A stretch of DNA of 64,000 bases from Methanobrevibacter sp. (lineage in GTDB: Archaea; Methanobacteriota; Methanobacteria; Methanobacteriales; Methanobacteriaceae), in the NCBI RefSeq assembly GCF_030539665.1, contig NZ_JAUNXR010000002.1, positions 62,001 through 126,000 on the forward strand. The letters run 5' to 3'. Below the pieces are notes generated by a model. It made no database searches. It worked only from the letters and a program-made list of their open reading frames with translations, and was not told the origin of the DNA. Within the stretch, counting starts at the first letter, position 1, and each line of letters starts with the position of its first letter. Shown piece by piece: positions 1 through 9,311 of this stretch. Made by a program: the position numbers and the translations under genes.

Positions 1-264
1 TGCAATGATAGCAACTTGACCATCCATATAATCGGATAAATCAGTGATATCGTTTTTATCAGAATTACAATCTTCAAGTGCTAAATCAATAAGATTTTTC
101 TTAGACATTCTTATAACAGCTTTTCCTAAGAGAGATTTTCTCATTTCTTGGAGCTGTTTTGCTGGAATGTTTAATAAGTCGACAATTCCAACAACATCAT
201 AAGAGTCTATTAACCCTTTGAGTTCACTAACTTCTTCTTTTTTCCATTCAGCAACATGAGCCAT
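1..264 (-). CDS. rpl10: Ribosomal protein L10 (P0), N-terminal part only
   Basis: This is the first 88 codons of the acidic stalk protein P0/L10, which anchors L12 dimers on the large ribosomal subunit and recruits translation GTPases. The sequence begins [12 protein letters not shown] and continues with a helix (about residues 14-35) and a stretch reading [17 protein letters not shown], as in archaeal L10. The ATG directly follows the stop codon of L1, so the two are translationally coupled. The gene runs off the left edge, so its C terminus cannot be seen. Identity is clear from sequence and operon order. Confidence 0.93.
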   Translation of the reverse strand, partial: MAHVAEWKKEEVSELKGLIDSYDVVGIVDLLNIPAKQLQEMRKSLLGKAVIRMSKKNLIDLALEDCNSDKNDITDLSDYMDGQVAIIA

Positions 265-903
265 CTAGATCACCCTCACAGTTGGACCCATAGTTGTTTT
301 AATAAACATGGATTTTATTTGACTTCTTCCTTTATCTAATTGGCGGTCTAAGACAGTAAGAACAGTTTCAATATTTTCAGCTATCTCTTCATCGGTCATA
401 TCTTGACTTCCAACAATTACTTGGATAGAAGGTTGTTGTTTAATACCTACTTTAATGGTATTTTGTAACCTTTCTAAAAGTGGATCTAATTTGATACTAG
501 CTGGCACTGGTTTTGGCATTTTATTACGTGGACCAAGAACTGGACCTAAAAATCTACCAACAAGTGGCATCATATCAGCTTGAGCTACAAAGAAATCAAC
601 AGAGTTTGCTGCACGTTTTGCTGCTTTTCTGTCTTTTCCTAAAGCTTCTAAATCCTCTTTGTTTAATACAAGATCGACACCAGCGTTTTTAGCTTGAACA
701 ATGAGTTCCCCATCAGCAATGACTCCGATTTTTACTTCTTTGCCACGGCCATTAGGAAGAGTAACTTCCTCATTAAACCTATTTTCTGGTTTTTTGACAT
801 CTAAGTCACGGACATTAATAATAGCATCCATAGACTGTGTGAAGTTCCTCGGCTTTGACTCTTCTTTTGCCTTCTTCACCGCTTCTATTACATCTTGTGT
901 CAT
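265..903 (-). CDS. rpl1: Ribosomal protein L1
   Basis: L1 forms the mobile stalk next to the ribosomal E site and in archaea can repress its own operon by binding the mRNA leader. The protein is 212 aa, the usual archaeal length, and carries the family signature around GPRNKMPKP (about residues 124-132). I chose the ATG at 903 because a GGGGGAT ribosome binding site precedes it; the upstream ATG (921) would add six unconserved residues. It lies between rpl11 and rpl10. The 168-bp spacer before it (904-1071) could hold the autoregulatory leader, but I did not identify the L1-binding structure. Confidence 0.95.
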   Translation of the reverse strand: MTQDVIEAVKKAKEESKPRNFTQSMDAIINVRDLDVKKPENRFNEEVTLPNGRGKEVKIGVIADGELIVQAKNAGVDLVLNKEDLEALGKDRKAAKRAANSVDFFVAQADMMPLVGRFLGPVLGPRNKMPKPVPASIKLDPLLERLQNTIKVGIKQQPSIQVIVGSQDMTDEEIAENIETVLTVLDRQLDKGRSQIKSMFIKTTMGPTVRVI

Positions 904-1071
904 ATTATCCCCCATGAACAATTGTTCATTGGTTAATTGGTTTCATGAGTATCTACTTAAGAAAAAATCTTTTTCGATTGCATGAATAAAAACAGTATAT
1001 CAATTATAATTATGAATTATAACATCATATACACTGTGTATAAATTTAATTCTATTCTATACTAATGATAT

Positions 1072-1554
1072 TCATTCTACTAAAATATCATCATATACTC
1101 CAGCATCTACATCTTTTTGTGCATCTCTTGGGTCTTTACCGTCAACAGAAAGTCCCATACTTACACAAGTTCCCATAACCTCTTTAACTCCAGCTTTGTA
1201 ATCGTTAGCAAGTAAAGAATCGAATTTCATTCTTGCGATTTTTAAAGCTTTGTCAATCGGTAAATCATTAACAATGTCTAAACCTGGTTCATGGGAAGCT
1301 TTTTCTATGCCTAATTCTTCCATAATAAGTGATGTAGTTGGTGGTGTACCAATTTCGACTTCGAATTCTTTGGTATCACGATCAATACTAATTTTTACAG
1401 GAACTTTCATACCTGCGAAATCAGCACTTTTATTGTTGATTTCTTCAACAACTTGCATCATATTAATACCGAAAGGTCCTAATGCTGGGCCTAATGGAGT
1501 TCCAGCAGTTGCGCTTCCACCTTCGATAAGAACTTCGACTGTATCTTTAGCCAT
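1072..1554 (-). CDS. rpl11: Ribosomal protein L11
   Basis: L11 binds the GTPase-associated region of 23S rRNA. The 160-aa product starts [13 protein letters not shown] and has the conserved proline-glycine rich N-terminal segment [14 protein letters not shown] (about residues 18-31), typical of archaeal L11. Its start codon overlaps the stop codon of spt5 (TAATG), so translation is coupled to the transcription elongation factor upstream. The C-terminal RNA-binding domain follows from about residue 75. Confidence 0.96.
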   Translation of the reverse strand: MAKDTVEVLIEGGSATAGTPLGPALGPFGINMMQVVEEINNKSADFAGMKVPVKISIDRDTKEFEVEIGTPPTTSLIMEELGIEKASHEPGLDIVNDLPIDKALKIARMKFDSLLANDYKAGVKEVMGTCVSMGLSVDGKDPRDAQKDVDAGVYDDILVE

Positions 1555-2021
1555 TAGTCAGCCTCCTTTTGTATGATTCTAATTTGATCAGCTTTTACAG
1601 TAACCGGAATAGGTACTGCTGCTTCTATTAACTCGAGAACTACTTCTTCACGTGATTCATCTATACGAACCACTTTAGCTTTTTCTCCTTTGAAAGGACC
1701 TGAAATAAGTTCAACAATACTCCTTTCTTTAATTGAAGAAATAATAGGTTCTGGTTTTAAGAATCTTTTTGCCTCTTCAAAGGTAATTCCATGTTTACCT
1801 TCAACAACCCCTCTTAAATGTTGAACTTTAAGATTCGGATTTCTTAAATCAATTTTTGTTGAAGATTCAACTAAGATGTACCCTTTTAAAGATTCAGGGG
1901 CAAGGATTGATGAAATACCAACACCATCTAGGTGAGCTTTACGAGCTAATAACCTAGCTACATTCTTTTCTTGACCAGCAGATGTCTTAAGAGCGTATAT
2001 GGTATTCTCAGTATTTTCCAT
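1554..2021 (-). CDS. spt5: Transcription elongation factor Spt5 (archaeal NusG)
   Basis: Spt5 binds the RNA polymerase clamp, usually with Spt4, and raises processivity; its KOW domain contacts the ribosome. The 155-aa protein has an N-terminal NGN domain (about residues 5-85, with [18 protein letters not shown] and GYILVE) and a C-terminal KOW domain (about 95-150, with [19 protein letters not shown]). Gene order SecE-Spt5-L11-L1-L10 is the conserved archaeal arrangement. The start at 2021 gives a normal length. A 215-bp AT-rich spacer (2022-2236) separates it from secE and has TATA-like runs, for example near 2110-2115. Confidence 0.95.
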   Translation of the reverse strand: MENTENTIYALKTSAGQEKNVARLLARKAHLDGVGISSILAPESLKGYILVESSTKIDLRNPNLKVQHLRGVVEGKHGITFEEAKRFLKPEPIISSIKERSIVELISGPFKGEKAKVVRIDESREEVVLELIEAAVPIPVTVKADQIRIIQKEAD

Positions 2022-2236
2022 GAAAAATTCACCTATTCAATATTTCTACTTGTTAATAAAATCAATTATTAAATAAAAGTATTATAGAAACCATGATTAA
2101 ATCAAGATTTATATAATATTAATAGTTTATAAAAAGTAGTATTTAAATGTTTCAAAAAAAAGGTTATTTGAAATGAAAAAATAGTTTAAAAAAAATATCT
2201 TATTGAGATTAATAATAAAAAATTGGAATAGGAAAA

Positions 2237-2416
2237 CTATAATCCAATTAATTGACTTATTAAAACAATAACAAAACCGATGATACCAATTACAACAATA
2301 CCCAAAGCAGTGATTTTAGAAAACTGCATGTATTCTTCACCATCTGGTTTTCTTGATACTTTTAATACTCTTTTACAATCTTTCCAAGTTTTTTCTAATT
2401 TTTCTTGCGCATTCAT
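2237..2416 (-). CDS. secE: SecE / Sec61-gamma preprotein translocase subunit
   Basis: This 59-aa gene fits the small translocon subunit that clamps SecY. The translation begins MNAQEKLEKTWKDCKRVLKV, a cytosolic amphipathic helix, then SRKPDGEEY, and ends in a single membrane helix (about residues 35-58) rich in Ile, Val and Gly. Size, topology and its position between ftsZ and spt5 all match archaeal SecE. It was found by reading the minus strand in an apparently empty gap. The ATG at 2416 is the only sensible start. Confidence 0.9.
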   Translation of the reverse strand: MNAQEKLEKTWKDCKRVLKVSRKPDGEEYMQFSKITALGIVVIGIIGFVIVLISQLIGL

Positions 2417-2528
2417 TTTAAAAATCCCAATAAAACTATAAAATAAAAATTATGTTAAAATAAAGCAATGAAAATAATTTATAATTTATTAATTAATAAT
2501 GTTTTGCATCAAATAATAAAAAATAAAA

Positions 2529-3653
2529 TTAGAAGATTCCATCAATGAAATCATCTAAGTCATCTTCATCATCTTTAATGATAGCAGATTCATTTACCTT
2601 AATCCTATCAGAATCGTCTTCAGATTGGATTCCGGAAACTACAATAGTGGTTCTGATTGTATTGTCTAAGGACTCGTCAATTTGAGCTCCCCAAATAATA
2701 TTTGCTTCCGGATCAAGTTTGTCTGCAACAACTTGTACAATCTTTTCAGATTCATGTAAAGTTAAGTCAGAATTACTTGAAATGTTAATTAATGCACCAG
2801 TAGCATTGGATACATCAATATCTAATAATGGGCTGCTTAATGCTTCATGTACAGATTCTAAAGCTCTATCGCCAGAATTGGATTCTCCCATACCAATCAT
2901 TGCCATTCCAGAACCTTCCATGATACTTCTGATATCAGCAAAATCAAGACTTACTAAACCTTGTTTTGTGATCAATTCGGTAATTCCTTTAACAGCTCTT
3001 CCCAAGATTTCATCAGAAACCATGAATGCTTTGTTTAAAGGTAAATTAGGAGCAACTTCCAATAATTTGTCATTTGGAATAATAATTACAGTGTCAGCAG
3101 CTTCTTTAAGTTTTGCCAAACCTTCTTCTGCATTTTCTCTTCTTCTGATTCCTTCAGCTGAAAACGGCATGGTAGCTACTGCAACAGTCAATGCACCTGT
3201 TTTTTTAGCTAATTTAGAAATGATTGGAGCTGAACCAGTACCGGTTCCTCCACCAAGACCACAGGTAACAAATACCATATCTGCGCCTTCTAATTCATCC
3301 CTAATTTCATCTTCACTTTCTTCAGCACACTCTTCTCCAATTTCAGGTTGGCCTCCAGCACCAAGCCCTCCACAGGTTTGCTTTCCAAGAAGAATCTTTT
3401 TGCTAGCTTCACTATAATATAAATCTTGCGCATCAGTGTTTACAGTAATTGTTGTAGCACCTTCAATACCCATTTCGTTCAATCTTGAAACTGTATTGTT
3501 TCCTGCTCCACCTGCTCCTACAACATAGATATTTGCTTTATTTCTATTTATTATATCTATAAGATCATCATCAATATCAGCGGAAATTTTTTCAGGTGGT
3601 TTCTTTTCCATTCTTTTTTCGGATTCTTTAATTGCATCATCTATAAATTTCAC
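2529..3653 (-). CDS. ftsZ: Cell division protein FtsZ
   Basis: Tubulin-like GTPase that polymerises into the division ring. The 374-aa protein has the GAGGAG nucleotide-binding segment at residues 46-51, the tubulin signature [10 protein letters not shown] at 132-141, and the catalytic T7-loop region [10 protein letters not shown] near 237-246. An N-terminal extension of about 38 residues precedes the GTPase fold, and the acidic tail ends in FIDGIF, a probable binding motif for division partners. The start codon is GTG at 3653, preceded by GGGGT. A TATA-like TTTAAATA lies about 55-60 bp upstream (near 3710). The 294-bp spacer 3654-3947 is AT-rich and shows nothing else. Confidence 0.96.
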   Translation of the reverse strand: MKFIDDAIKESEKRMEKKPPEKISADIDDDLIDIINRNKANIYVVGAGGAGNNTVSRLNEMGIEGATTITVNTDAQDLYYSEASKKILLGKQTCGGLGAGGQPEIGEECAEESEDEIRDELEGADMVFVTCGLGGGTGTGSAPIISKLAKKTGALTVAVATMPFSAEGIRRRENAEEGLAKLKEAADTVIIIPNDKLLEVAPNLPLNKAFMVSDEILGRAVKGITELITKQGLVSLDFADIRSIMEGSGMAMIGMGESNSGDRALESVHEALSSPLLDIDVSNATGALINISSNSDLTLHESEKIVQVVADKLDPEANIIWGAQIDESLDNTIRTTIVVSGIQSEDDSDRIKVNESAIIKDDEDDLDDFIDGIF

Positions 3654-3947
3654 AAACTAACCCCACATAGACTACTTTAAATTGTTAATATTTATATTTT
3701 AACTAATATTTAAATGCAACTACTATATGAATGAAAATAATTTAAAATGAATAACAATAACTAAAAATACTTTAAATCATCCATATAGCACCAATAATCA
3801 ATTAATGATTAAAATACGAATAATAAACCATTATAACATTAAATAATGGCGAAAATTGTTAAAATCAAATATTTAATACTATTATTATATATACATTCTT
3901 CAAGTAATTTAAAGATTACGATTTTTAAAAATAAATTAAAAAAATAG

Positions 3948-4520
3948 CTATGGTCTAGGCATAGCAATAATTTCATGGAATTTTAAATCAAAGACATTAG
4001 TCATATTAGCAGGTGTTAAAACAGCCGCTGAATCCAATCCCTGGCCTCTTCCACCAATAGCAATAATTTCCTCATCCACAGGAATAAGTCCAGCATCAGC
4101 AGTCATGATAGATATTTCAGCACCTACCTTAATACCGTGTGAAAACATCCTAAGTGTTTCAGCAATAATATCAGAAGGATTAATTCCCCCAAACCTGTTA
4201 GTTATTCCACGGCCAACACCGCTCAAAGCATGGGATCCTATGAAAGTATAGATCCCTTTTTCATTTAGTTTCCCGATCATTTCATCAGAAATGTCCAATT
4301 CATTAGGATTCTTAAAACCGGCATGATGAGTTACATTGATTATCTTAACATCAATATCATCAAGTGCATCAGCCAACAACAATGCAGATTCACCAGTTGC
4401 AGATGCCACAACAACATAATTTATATCATCAGAGCGTTCTAATCTTTCCTTAACAAGTTCAATTACTTTTGCAGTATTTTGCTTACCTTCTTTGTCAAAA
4501 TATTCTACCTTTTCCTCCAT
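3948..4520 (-). CDS. Pyruvate kinase C-terminal-domain-like protein
   Basis: A 190-aa protein resembling the isolated C-terminal alpha/beta (allosteric) domain of pyruvate kinase, without the catalytic barrel. A beta strand with VVVASATGESALLLADAL (about residues 36-53) is the family's recognisable segment; the tail has GGRGQGLDSAAVLTPAN. Stand-alone proteins of this type occur in methanogens, with no established function. It is divergent from the CofE-like gene with a 62-bp shared promoter gap. The ATG at 4520 is preceded by GGTGG. It cannot be pyruvate kinase itself. Confidence 0.8.
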   Translation of the reverse strand: MEEKVEYFDKEGKQNTAKVIELVKERLERSDDINYVVVASATGESALLLADALDDIDVKIINVTHHAGFKNPNELDISDEMIGKLNEKGIYTFIGSHALSGVGRGITNRFGGINPSDIIAETLRMFSHGIKVGAEISIMTADAGLIPVDEEIIAIGGRGQGLDSAAVLTPANMTNVFDLKFHEIIAMPRP

Positions 4521-4582
4521 ATAACCACCAGTTTCAATTATAATTATATAATCCGATATCCTATATATTATTTAAGATTTAC

Positions 4583-5446
4583 ATGAATTCATTAAATAAC
4601 ATAAAACATACTGAAATTGAAGATTATTACATAATACCTATTGAAACTGGCTACATCAAACCAAATGAAAATTTGGATGTTATAATAGAACCTGCAAAAG
4701 AATTAATGGAAGATGGAGATTATCTGGTAATTGCCGAAACTCCAATATCCATATCACAGGGAAGGCTTGTTGATGAGGCGAATTATAAACCTGGAATTAC
4801 AGCAAAACTACTTGCAGGAGTCTGGAGCAAATACCTATGGGGATATTTGTTCGGACCCCTCCTGGGAATTAAAAAAAGAACGATAAAAAACTTAAGAAGA
4901 TTGCCTCCTGAAACACAAGCACACAAAGAGGTTGTCCTACAGCTATATGGATTGAAACATGCTTTAAAACCAGCTTCAGAAGCAGGGATTGATTTGAGCA
5001 ATGCTCCCGGAACCAGCGTTTCGCTTTTGCCTGAAAATCCTGAAAAGGTAGCATCAGAAATTAAGAAAGAGATAAACAAAGACGTAAAGGTAATGATTAT
5101 CGATACCGATGCAACATATATGAAAAATGGAAAATATTTTACAGGACTTCCAATAGCCATTGATGGAATTGAAGCGGACAAGGGAGTTTTTGGATATGTT
5201 AAAGGACAGCTGTCCGAAAATATGGGATCCACACCTTTAGGATGTTCCGATGAAATTAGTGTTGAGGAAGGGTTGAAAATAGCAAATATTGCTGAAGACT
5301 ATCAGAAATCATTAGAAACTGCAATGGCAACCATACACAGCGTCAAATCAGTTTTAGGAACTGATGAGGGAGGGGTAACCATTGAAGCATTGGACTCAAT
5401 AACCCATACTCCGGCAGTGATAATTAGAAAGAAAAATTTATATTAA
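4583..5446 (+). CDS. CofE-like protein (F420-0:glutamyl ligase family paralogue)
   Basis: The 287-aa product resembles the F420-0:gamma-glutamyl ligase fold: an early segment DYLVIAETPISISQGRLVD (about residues 47-65), a central IIDTDATYM (about 172-180) that fits the ligase metal-binding motif, and GVFGYVKGQL. Canonical CofE is about 250 aa and has a tighter motif order, so this is better called a family paralogue of unknown substrate. A TATA-like TATATATT at about 4561-4568 sits about 20 bp before the ATG, which suggests a leaderless or very short leader mRNA. It is divergent from the pyruvate-kinase-like gene. Confidence 0.7.
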   Translation: MNSLNNIKHTEIEDYYIIPIETGYIKPNENLDVIIEPAKELMEDGDYLVIAETPISISQGRLVDEANYKPGITAKLLAGVWSKYLWGYLFGPLLGIKKRTIKNLRRLPPETQAHKEVVLQLYGLKHALKPASEAGIDLSNAPGTSVSLLPENPEKVASEIKKEINKDVKVMIIDTDATYMKNGKYFTGLPIAIDGIEADKGVFGYVKGQLSENMGSTPLGCSDEISVEEGLKIANIAEDYQKSLETAMATIHSVKSVLGTDEGGVTIEALDSITHTPAVIIRKKNLY

Positions 5447-5506
5447 TATAAAACCATATTATTAATATTATAAATTATAGTTCCATAACTGTTTAGGAGA
5501 AACTAC

Positions 5507-6025
5507 ATGATTGATGACCCATTAGTAAAATCTTTATTATTAAGCATACTAGAAACTGAAGAAAATTTAGAAATCGTCAAATGCCTTATTGATGGAATAG
5601 GTACTGATGAGGAAATTGCTGAAAAAACCGGCATAAAATTGAATTTTGTTAGAAAATTTTTATACAAACTATATGATGCAGGATTAGCAAGCTACAAAAG
5701 AAGCAAAGACCCTGAAACCCAATGGTACACCTACAGCTGGAAATTCGATGAAGAAGAAGTTATAAATATAATTAAAAATTCTTCAGAGCTTACCCTCAAA
5801 CAATTAAATGAAGAATTAGAAAACGAAGAGTCAAACATGTTTTTCATTTGTCCGGAAGGACATTACAGATTAAACTTTGAAAATTCATCAGAACTAGAAT
5901 TTATCTGTCCGGAATGTGGTGAAGAATTGATTTTCCACGACAATGCTGAAATAATTGAAGAGTTGAAAAGGGACATTGAAATTGTAGAGAATAATTTCAA
6001 ATCATTTTCAAAGAAAATCAAATAG
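5507..6025 (+). CDS. tfe: Transcription initiation factor TFE (TFIIE alpha homologue)
   Basis: TFE helps TBP and TFB open promoters by stabilising the melted complex. The 172-aa protein has an N-terminal winged helix (about residues 1-90) and a C-terminal zinc ribbon. The ribbon reads CPEGH at residues 115-119 and CPEC at 134-137, so the first knuckle offers Cys115 and possibly His119 rather than the usual CxxC. It heads a probable three-gene operon with an HD phosphohydrolase (5-bp gap) and an ArcS-like protein (6-bp gap). A GGAGA site precedes the ATG. Confidence 0.92.
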   Translation: MIDDPLVKSLLLSILETEENLEIVKCLIDGIGTDEEIAEKTGIKLNFVRKFLYKLYDAGLASYKRSKDPETQWYTYSWKFDEEEVINIIKNSSELTLKQLNEELENEESNMFFICPEGHYRLNFENSSELEFICPECGEELIFHDNAEIIEELKRDIEIVENNFKSFSKKIK

Positions 6026-6030
6026 ATACA

Positions 6031-6513
6031 ATGGAAATAGAAGTCTTAAAAAAGGCCAAATGCCCCGAAAATGTCATAGATCATTGTATTGCAGTTTATA
6101 AAAAATCTATGAAAATGGCTAAAGATTTTGATAATGTTGATTTAGATCTTATTAAAACAGGTTCTCTACTTCATGATATTGGTAGAAGCAAAACCCATGG
6201 AATAAAACATGCCATCGAGGGTGCAAAAATAGCTGAAGAACTCGGTTATGATGAAAAGGTATGCAATATCATAGAAAGACATATTGGAGCAGGAATAACC
6301 GAAAAAGAAGCAGAAGAACTAGGGCTTCCAATAAAATCATATGTTCCCCAAACGTTAGAGGAAAAAATTGTTGCACATAGCGATAACCTGATAAGTGGAA
6401 CCGAAGAAGTGGACCTTAATTTTGTAATTGATAAAATTAGAAGAAAAGTAGATAATCCTGAAGAAAAAATAGATAGGCTTATTTTACTTCATAATGAACT
6501 TAAACAAGCGTGA
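6031..6513 (+). CDS. HD-domain phosphohydrolase
   Basis: A 160-aa stand-alone HD protein, probably a metal-dependent phosphohydrolase acting on a nucleotide or phosphoester. The full HD set is visible: His18, His48-Asp49 in LLHDIGR and Asp118 in AHSDN. The size fits a small archaeal HD family of unknown substrate. It is packed between tfe and the ArcS-like gene with gaps of 5 and 6 bp, so the three are almost certainly co-transcribed. Its substrate cannot be read from the sequence. Confidence 0.85.
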   Translation: MEIEVLKKAKCPENVIDHCIAVYKKSMKMAKDFDNVDLDLIKTGSLLHDIGRSKTHGIKHAIEGAKIAEELGYDEKVCNIIERHIGAGITEKEAEELGLPIKSYVPQTLEEKIVAHSDNLISGTEEVDLNFVIDKIRRKVDNPEEKIDRLILLHNELKQA

Positions 6514-6519
6514 ACAAAA

Positions 6520-7428
6520 ATGAAAGTAATATGCTCAAGTGAAGAATCTCTCTACCGTCCAGAAGCTGTTAGATGGAGAGAAAGAATGGAACTTATGAAA
6601 CCAATGGGAGATACTGTAGTCCTACTTCCATGCAGTATGAAAAAACCTTATTCTAATTCTAAATCACACATGCAGTTTAGAAAAGCTACACGTTCATTTC
6701 AAGAACTAATAATAACTTCTCCTTTTGGAATATGCCCAAGGGAACTTGAAAATACATTCCCGATCCAATCATATGATGTTGCAGTTACAGGGGACTGGTC
6801 ACAGGACGAGATTGATGAAGCTGGAAAACTTCTTAAGGAATATGTAAAAGGAAAAAATGTCGTTGCAAATGTAAGCGGAGGATATGAAGAAGTTTGCAGA
6901 CAGTATTTGGATGAATGCACATATACCTGTGAAAACGGAAGACCAACTTCACCAGATTCAATCTACAACTTAAGAACCGAACTTAAAAATCATGAAAAGG
7001 TTCCTAGAAGAGAAAAAGTCCTGCATGAACTCAGATCAATTGCTGTTTATCAATGGGGTCCGAAAGCTGTTGAGTTTATACCAGACAATGTGAAAACCCG
7101 TGGAAGATACCACAGGAAAATCATGGTGGACAATCAGCCTATAGCTATGCTAAATAGAGATTATGGCCTTTATACTCTTAATTTGAAAGGGGGAGAAATT
7201 CTTAAAGATTTGGGATTGAATATTGTAAATATCGATTTCAATCTTGAAACTAATACAGTATTTGCACCAGGAATTAATAAGGCATCCCACAACATAATTC
7301 CTCAAGATGAGGTTGTTGTTGTAAAAGACGATGAGGTTGTTGGAGTTGGAAAAGCGGTGATGACTGGCCGTGAAATGGAAGCATGCAAAAACGGGATTGG
7401 TGTAAAAATAAAATATAGGGTAAAATAA
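6520..7428 (+). CDS. ArcS-like protein (DUF5591 core plus PUA), archaeosine-related
   Basis: ArcS acts on tRNA carrying preQ0 at position 15 to make archaeosine. The diagnostic motif PCSMKKPYSNSKSH (residues 37-50, with Cys38) is present, followed by a middle region and a C-terminal PUA RNA-binding domain (about residues 215-300, with GVNK-like FAPGINKASHNI and VGVGKAVM). At 302 aa it lacks the N-terminal TGT-like domain of full-length ArcS (usually 550 aa or more). That part may be a separate gene outside the window, or this may be a distinct subfamily. It is third in the tfe operon. Confidence 0.8.
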   Translation: MKVICSSEESLYRPEAVRWRERMELMKPMGDTVVLLPCSMKKPYSNSKSHMQFRKATRSFQELIITSPFGICPRELENTFPIQSYDVAVTGDWSQDEIDEAGKLLKEYVKGKNVVANVSGGYEEVCRQYLDECTYTCENGRPTSPDSIYNLRTELKNHEKVPRREKVLHELRSIAVYQWGPKAVEFIPDNVKTRGRYHRKIMVDNQPIAMLNRDYGLYTLNLKGGEILKDLGLNIVNIDFNLETNTVFAPGINKASHNIIPQDEVVVVKDDEVVGVGKAVMTGREMEACKNGIGVKIKYRVK

Positions 7429-7433
7429 AACCC

Positions 7434-8531
7434 TTAATTACTTTTTTTTGTATGTATTGCAGATTCCACCAATGTTGACATTGTGGACAGCAGCAATATT
7501 GATTTTAAAGAACTTTTGTGTATTTCCCTTAGCTTGTTAATACTTTTAAGAAGTTCTATATTTTCTTCTTTTGTAAGTGAAGCTCCTCTCCAAGCGTTTA
7601 TCCAATACATAAGATAAGGATCTATTGTAACCTGCACCTCTTTTGGATAATTTACAGTTAGTTTTCTGCAATATGTATATGAATCCATTAGCTCTTTCAA
7701 GAATCTTGCATCAACATCATGAGTTATTGACTTGTCCTCACCAGAATCACGAATATAATAATTGCAACACATGTAATTGTTTAAAAATACTATGCCTTTT
7801 GCCTTAAGGAAAACTTCAAATGAGAATGCCAAATCCTCCCCGCAACGAAAATCGGGAAAACGAATATCATTATTTTTAATGAAATCTGCCCTGTATATCT
7901 TGCTCCAAACTGCAGGGGGAATGTTTAGGATATCTATTTCTTCCTGAATGTCCTCAATAACAATTTCATCGATTGGCCTATCCCTATTGTAATTTGATGG
8001 ATTGTCCCTTCCATAAAGGATTCTTTTAAAAACGCTTTTCCAAAGAGCATCGGAAATATTTAAAGGATTTGCCTCCTGAAATTCTTCACCAGGATAATTT
8101 GTCTCTAGATCGTCAATAAATGGAGAATAGGATTTCTGAACCTTATCTGGAAATATTCGCCTAAAACGAGCAAATGCAACATCAGCATCATGTTCAACTA
8201 TTGCAGCATATAAAGTTTCGCAAGCGTCTTCAACAAATCTGTCATCAGGATCCAAAAACATCAGATAATTTCCTGTAGCCTCCTCAATCCCCCTATTTCT
8301 GGGAGCGGTTGCAGATCCGCTATTCTCTTCAAAATGAATGGCTTTGCAACAGTCATATTTAGCGGCGTATTCATCAATAATTTCCCCACTATCGTCTTTG
8401 GAACAGTCATCAACCATAATAATTTCAAGATTTTCATGGCCGATTGTCTGATTGATTAGCGAATCAATACCTCCCCTCAAGTGAGGACCTACATTAAAAA
8501 TAGGTAAAATAATACTTATCTTATCATCCAT
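7434..8531 (-). CDS. Family 2 glycosyltransferase
   Basis: A 365-aa inverting GT-A glycosyltransferase, likely cytosolic and building surface glycans. The N terminus KISIILPIFN, the DDCSKDD motif (about residues 42-48) and the metal-binding DPDD (about 92-95) are standard for the family. It starts at the ATG at 8531, which has a GGTGG site; the upstream alternative (8555) would add eight residues without support. It is convergent with the ArcS-like gene, with stops only 5 bp apart, and is transcribed alone. Sugar donor and acceptor are unknown. Confidence 0.88.
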   Translation of the reverse strand: MDDKISIILPIFNVGPHLRGGIDSLINQTIGHENLEIIMVDDCSKDDSGEIIDEYAAKYDCCKAIHFEENSGSATAPRNRGIEEATGNYLMFLDPDDRFVEDACETLYAAIVEHDADVAFARFRRIFPDKVQKSYSPFIDDLETNYPGEEFQEANPLNISDALWKSVFKRILYGRDNPSNYNRDRPIDEIVIEDIQEEIDILNIPPAVWSKIYRADFIKNNDIRFPDFRCGEDLAFSFEVFLKAKGIVFLNNYMCCNYYIRDSGEDKSITHDVDARFLKELMDSYTYCRKLTVNYPKEVQVTIDPYLMYWINAWRGASLTKEENIELLKSINKLREIHKSSLKSILLLSTMSTLVESAIHTKKSN

Positions 8532-8718
8532 AATTTTTCCACCATAAATATACAAAGAATATTATTTTCAATAAAGAGTATATGTTTTTATAGAATAAAT
8601 AATTTAATATTGAAAAGATGGTTAATTTTTGATGTGACAATACATTAGTTATATATATTATTACTAATACACTTATTAATAGACAATTAATTTTCTTATA
8701 TAATGAAGGAGGAATTTT

Positions 8719-9003
8719 ATGTCAGAAGAAATGATTAACAAAGTTAGAGATGCTGTCGCAGTAATAAATGACCCTCATATGGGAGTAAGTATCGTAGAAA
8801 TGGGTATTGTACAAGATATCGATGTAGACGGCGACAAAGCTAAAATTGTCATTAAACCAACCAACCCAGGTTGTATGAGTGTTGCACGTATCGCAGCTGA
8901 TGCAAAAAATGAAGCTGAAAAAGTTGAAGGAATCGAAAAAGCTGAAATTGTTATTGAAGGACACATGATGGCAGATTCCATTAACGAAATGATTAACAAA
9001 TAA
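8719..9003 (+). CDS. DUF59/MIP18-family iron-sulfur assembly-type protein
   Basis: This 94-aa protein is a lone DUF59 domain, as in SufT, PaaD and the N terminus of ApbC/Mrp carriers; the family is tied to iron-sulfur cluster assembly or delivery. The motif VRDAVAVINDPHMGVSIVEMG (split here between residues 9 and 29) and the later NPGC (Cys53) are diagnostic. A strong GAAGGAGG site precedes the ATG, a TATA-like TTATATAT lies about 65 bp upstream, and a stem-loop follows the stop codon, so it is probably a monocistronic, well expressed gene. Confidence 0.87.
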   Translation: MSEEMINKVRDAVAVINDPHMGVSIVEMGIVQDIDVDGDKAKIVIKPTNPGCMSVARIAADAKNEAEKVEGIEKAEIVIEGHMMADSINEMINK

Positions 9004-9030
9004 AAATGTGTCCATACACATTTTATTTTT
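9003..9030 (+). terminator. Stem-loop with T-rich tail after the DUF59 gene
   Basis: A 9-bp perfect stem (9003-9011 with 9016-9024) closes a CCAT loop and is followed by TATTTTT. Archaeal termination mainly needs the T-run, so the hairpin may act in 3'-end stability instead. It separates the DUF59 gene from tRNA-Ile. Confidence 0.6.
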
Positions 9031-9113
9031 AATAAATGGATAACATTTATATATAATGAAAAATATAGTATAATTGTTGATTGAAATCAATATGATTTCT
9101 AATTTGTTTTTAT

Positions 9114-9188
9114 AGGCTAGTGGCACAGCTTGGTTAGCGCGCTCGGCTGATAACCGGGAGGTCATGGGTTCGAATCCCATCTAGCCTA
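9114..9188 (+). tRNA. tRNA-Ile (anticodon GAT)
   Basis: A complete 75-nt cloverleaf. The acceptor stem has seven perfect pairs (9114-9120 with 9181-9187). The anticodon loop is CTGATAA with GAT, flanked by the CTCGG/CCGGG stem, and the T arm is ATGGG/CCCAT around TTCGAAT. The discriminator is A9188 and CCA is not encoded. The D stem GCAC/GCGC has one apparent A-C mismatch at positions 12-23. There is no intron. TATA-like runs lie upstream near 9046-9055. Confidence 0.95.
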
Positions 9189-9311
9189 CTATTTTTAATA
9201 TTTTAACACTTTTAAGATAATTTTATATTCAAATAACTGTTTTTTTATCCTTAATTTTTTATAATTTAACAACCTAATAACTATATAACTTAAATGAAAA
9301 AAGGTTTTATA

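Noticed and set aside
904-1071. A small gene between rpl11 and rpl1
   Set aside because: No frame with coding features; the spacer is best read as the leader region of rpl1.
2719-3417. A 232-aa plus-strand frame opposite ftsZ
   Set aside because: It lies entirely antisense to the well supported FtsZ frame and has the low-complexity Ser/Ile/Pro composition typical of antisense frames.
8722-9180. A 152-aa minus-strand frame across the DUF59 gene and tRNA-Ile
   Set aside because: It includes the tRNA and the strong DUF59 gene on the other strand; coding there is not credible.
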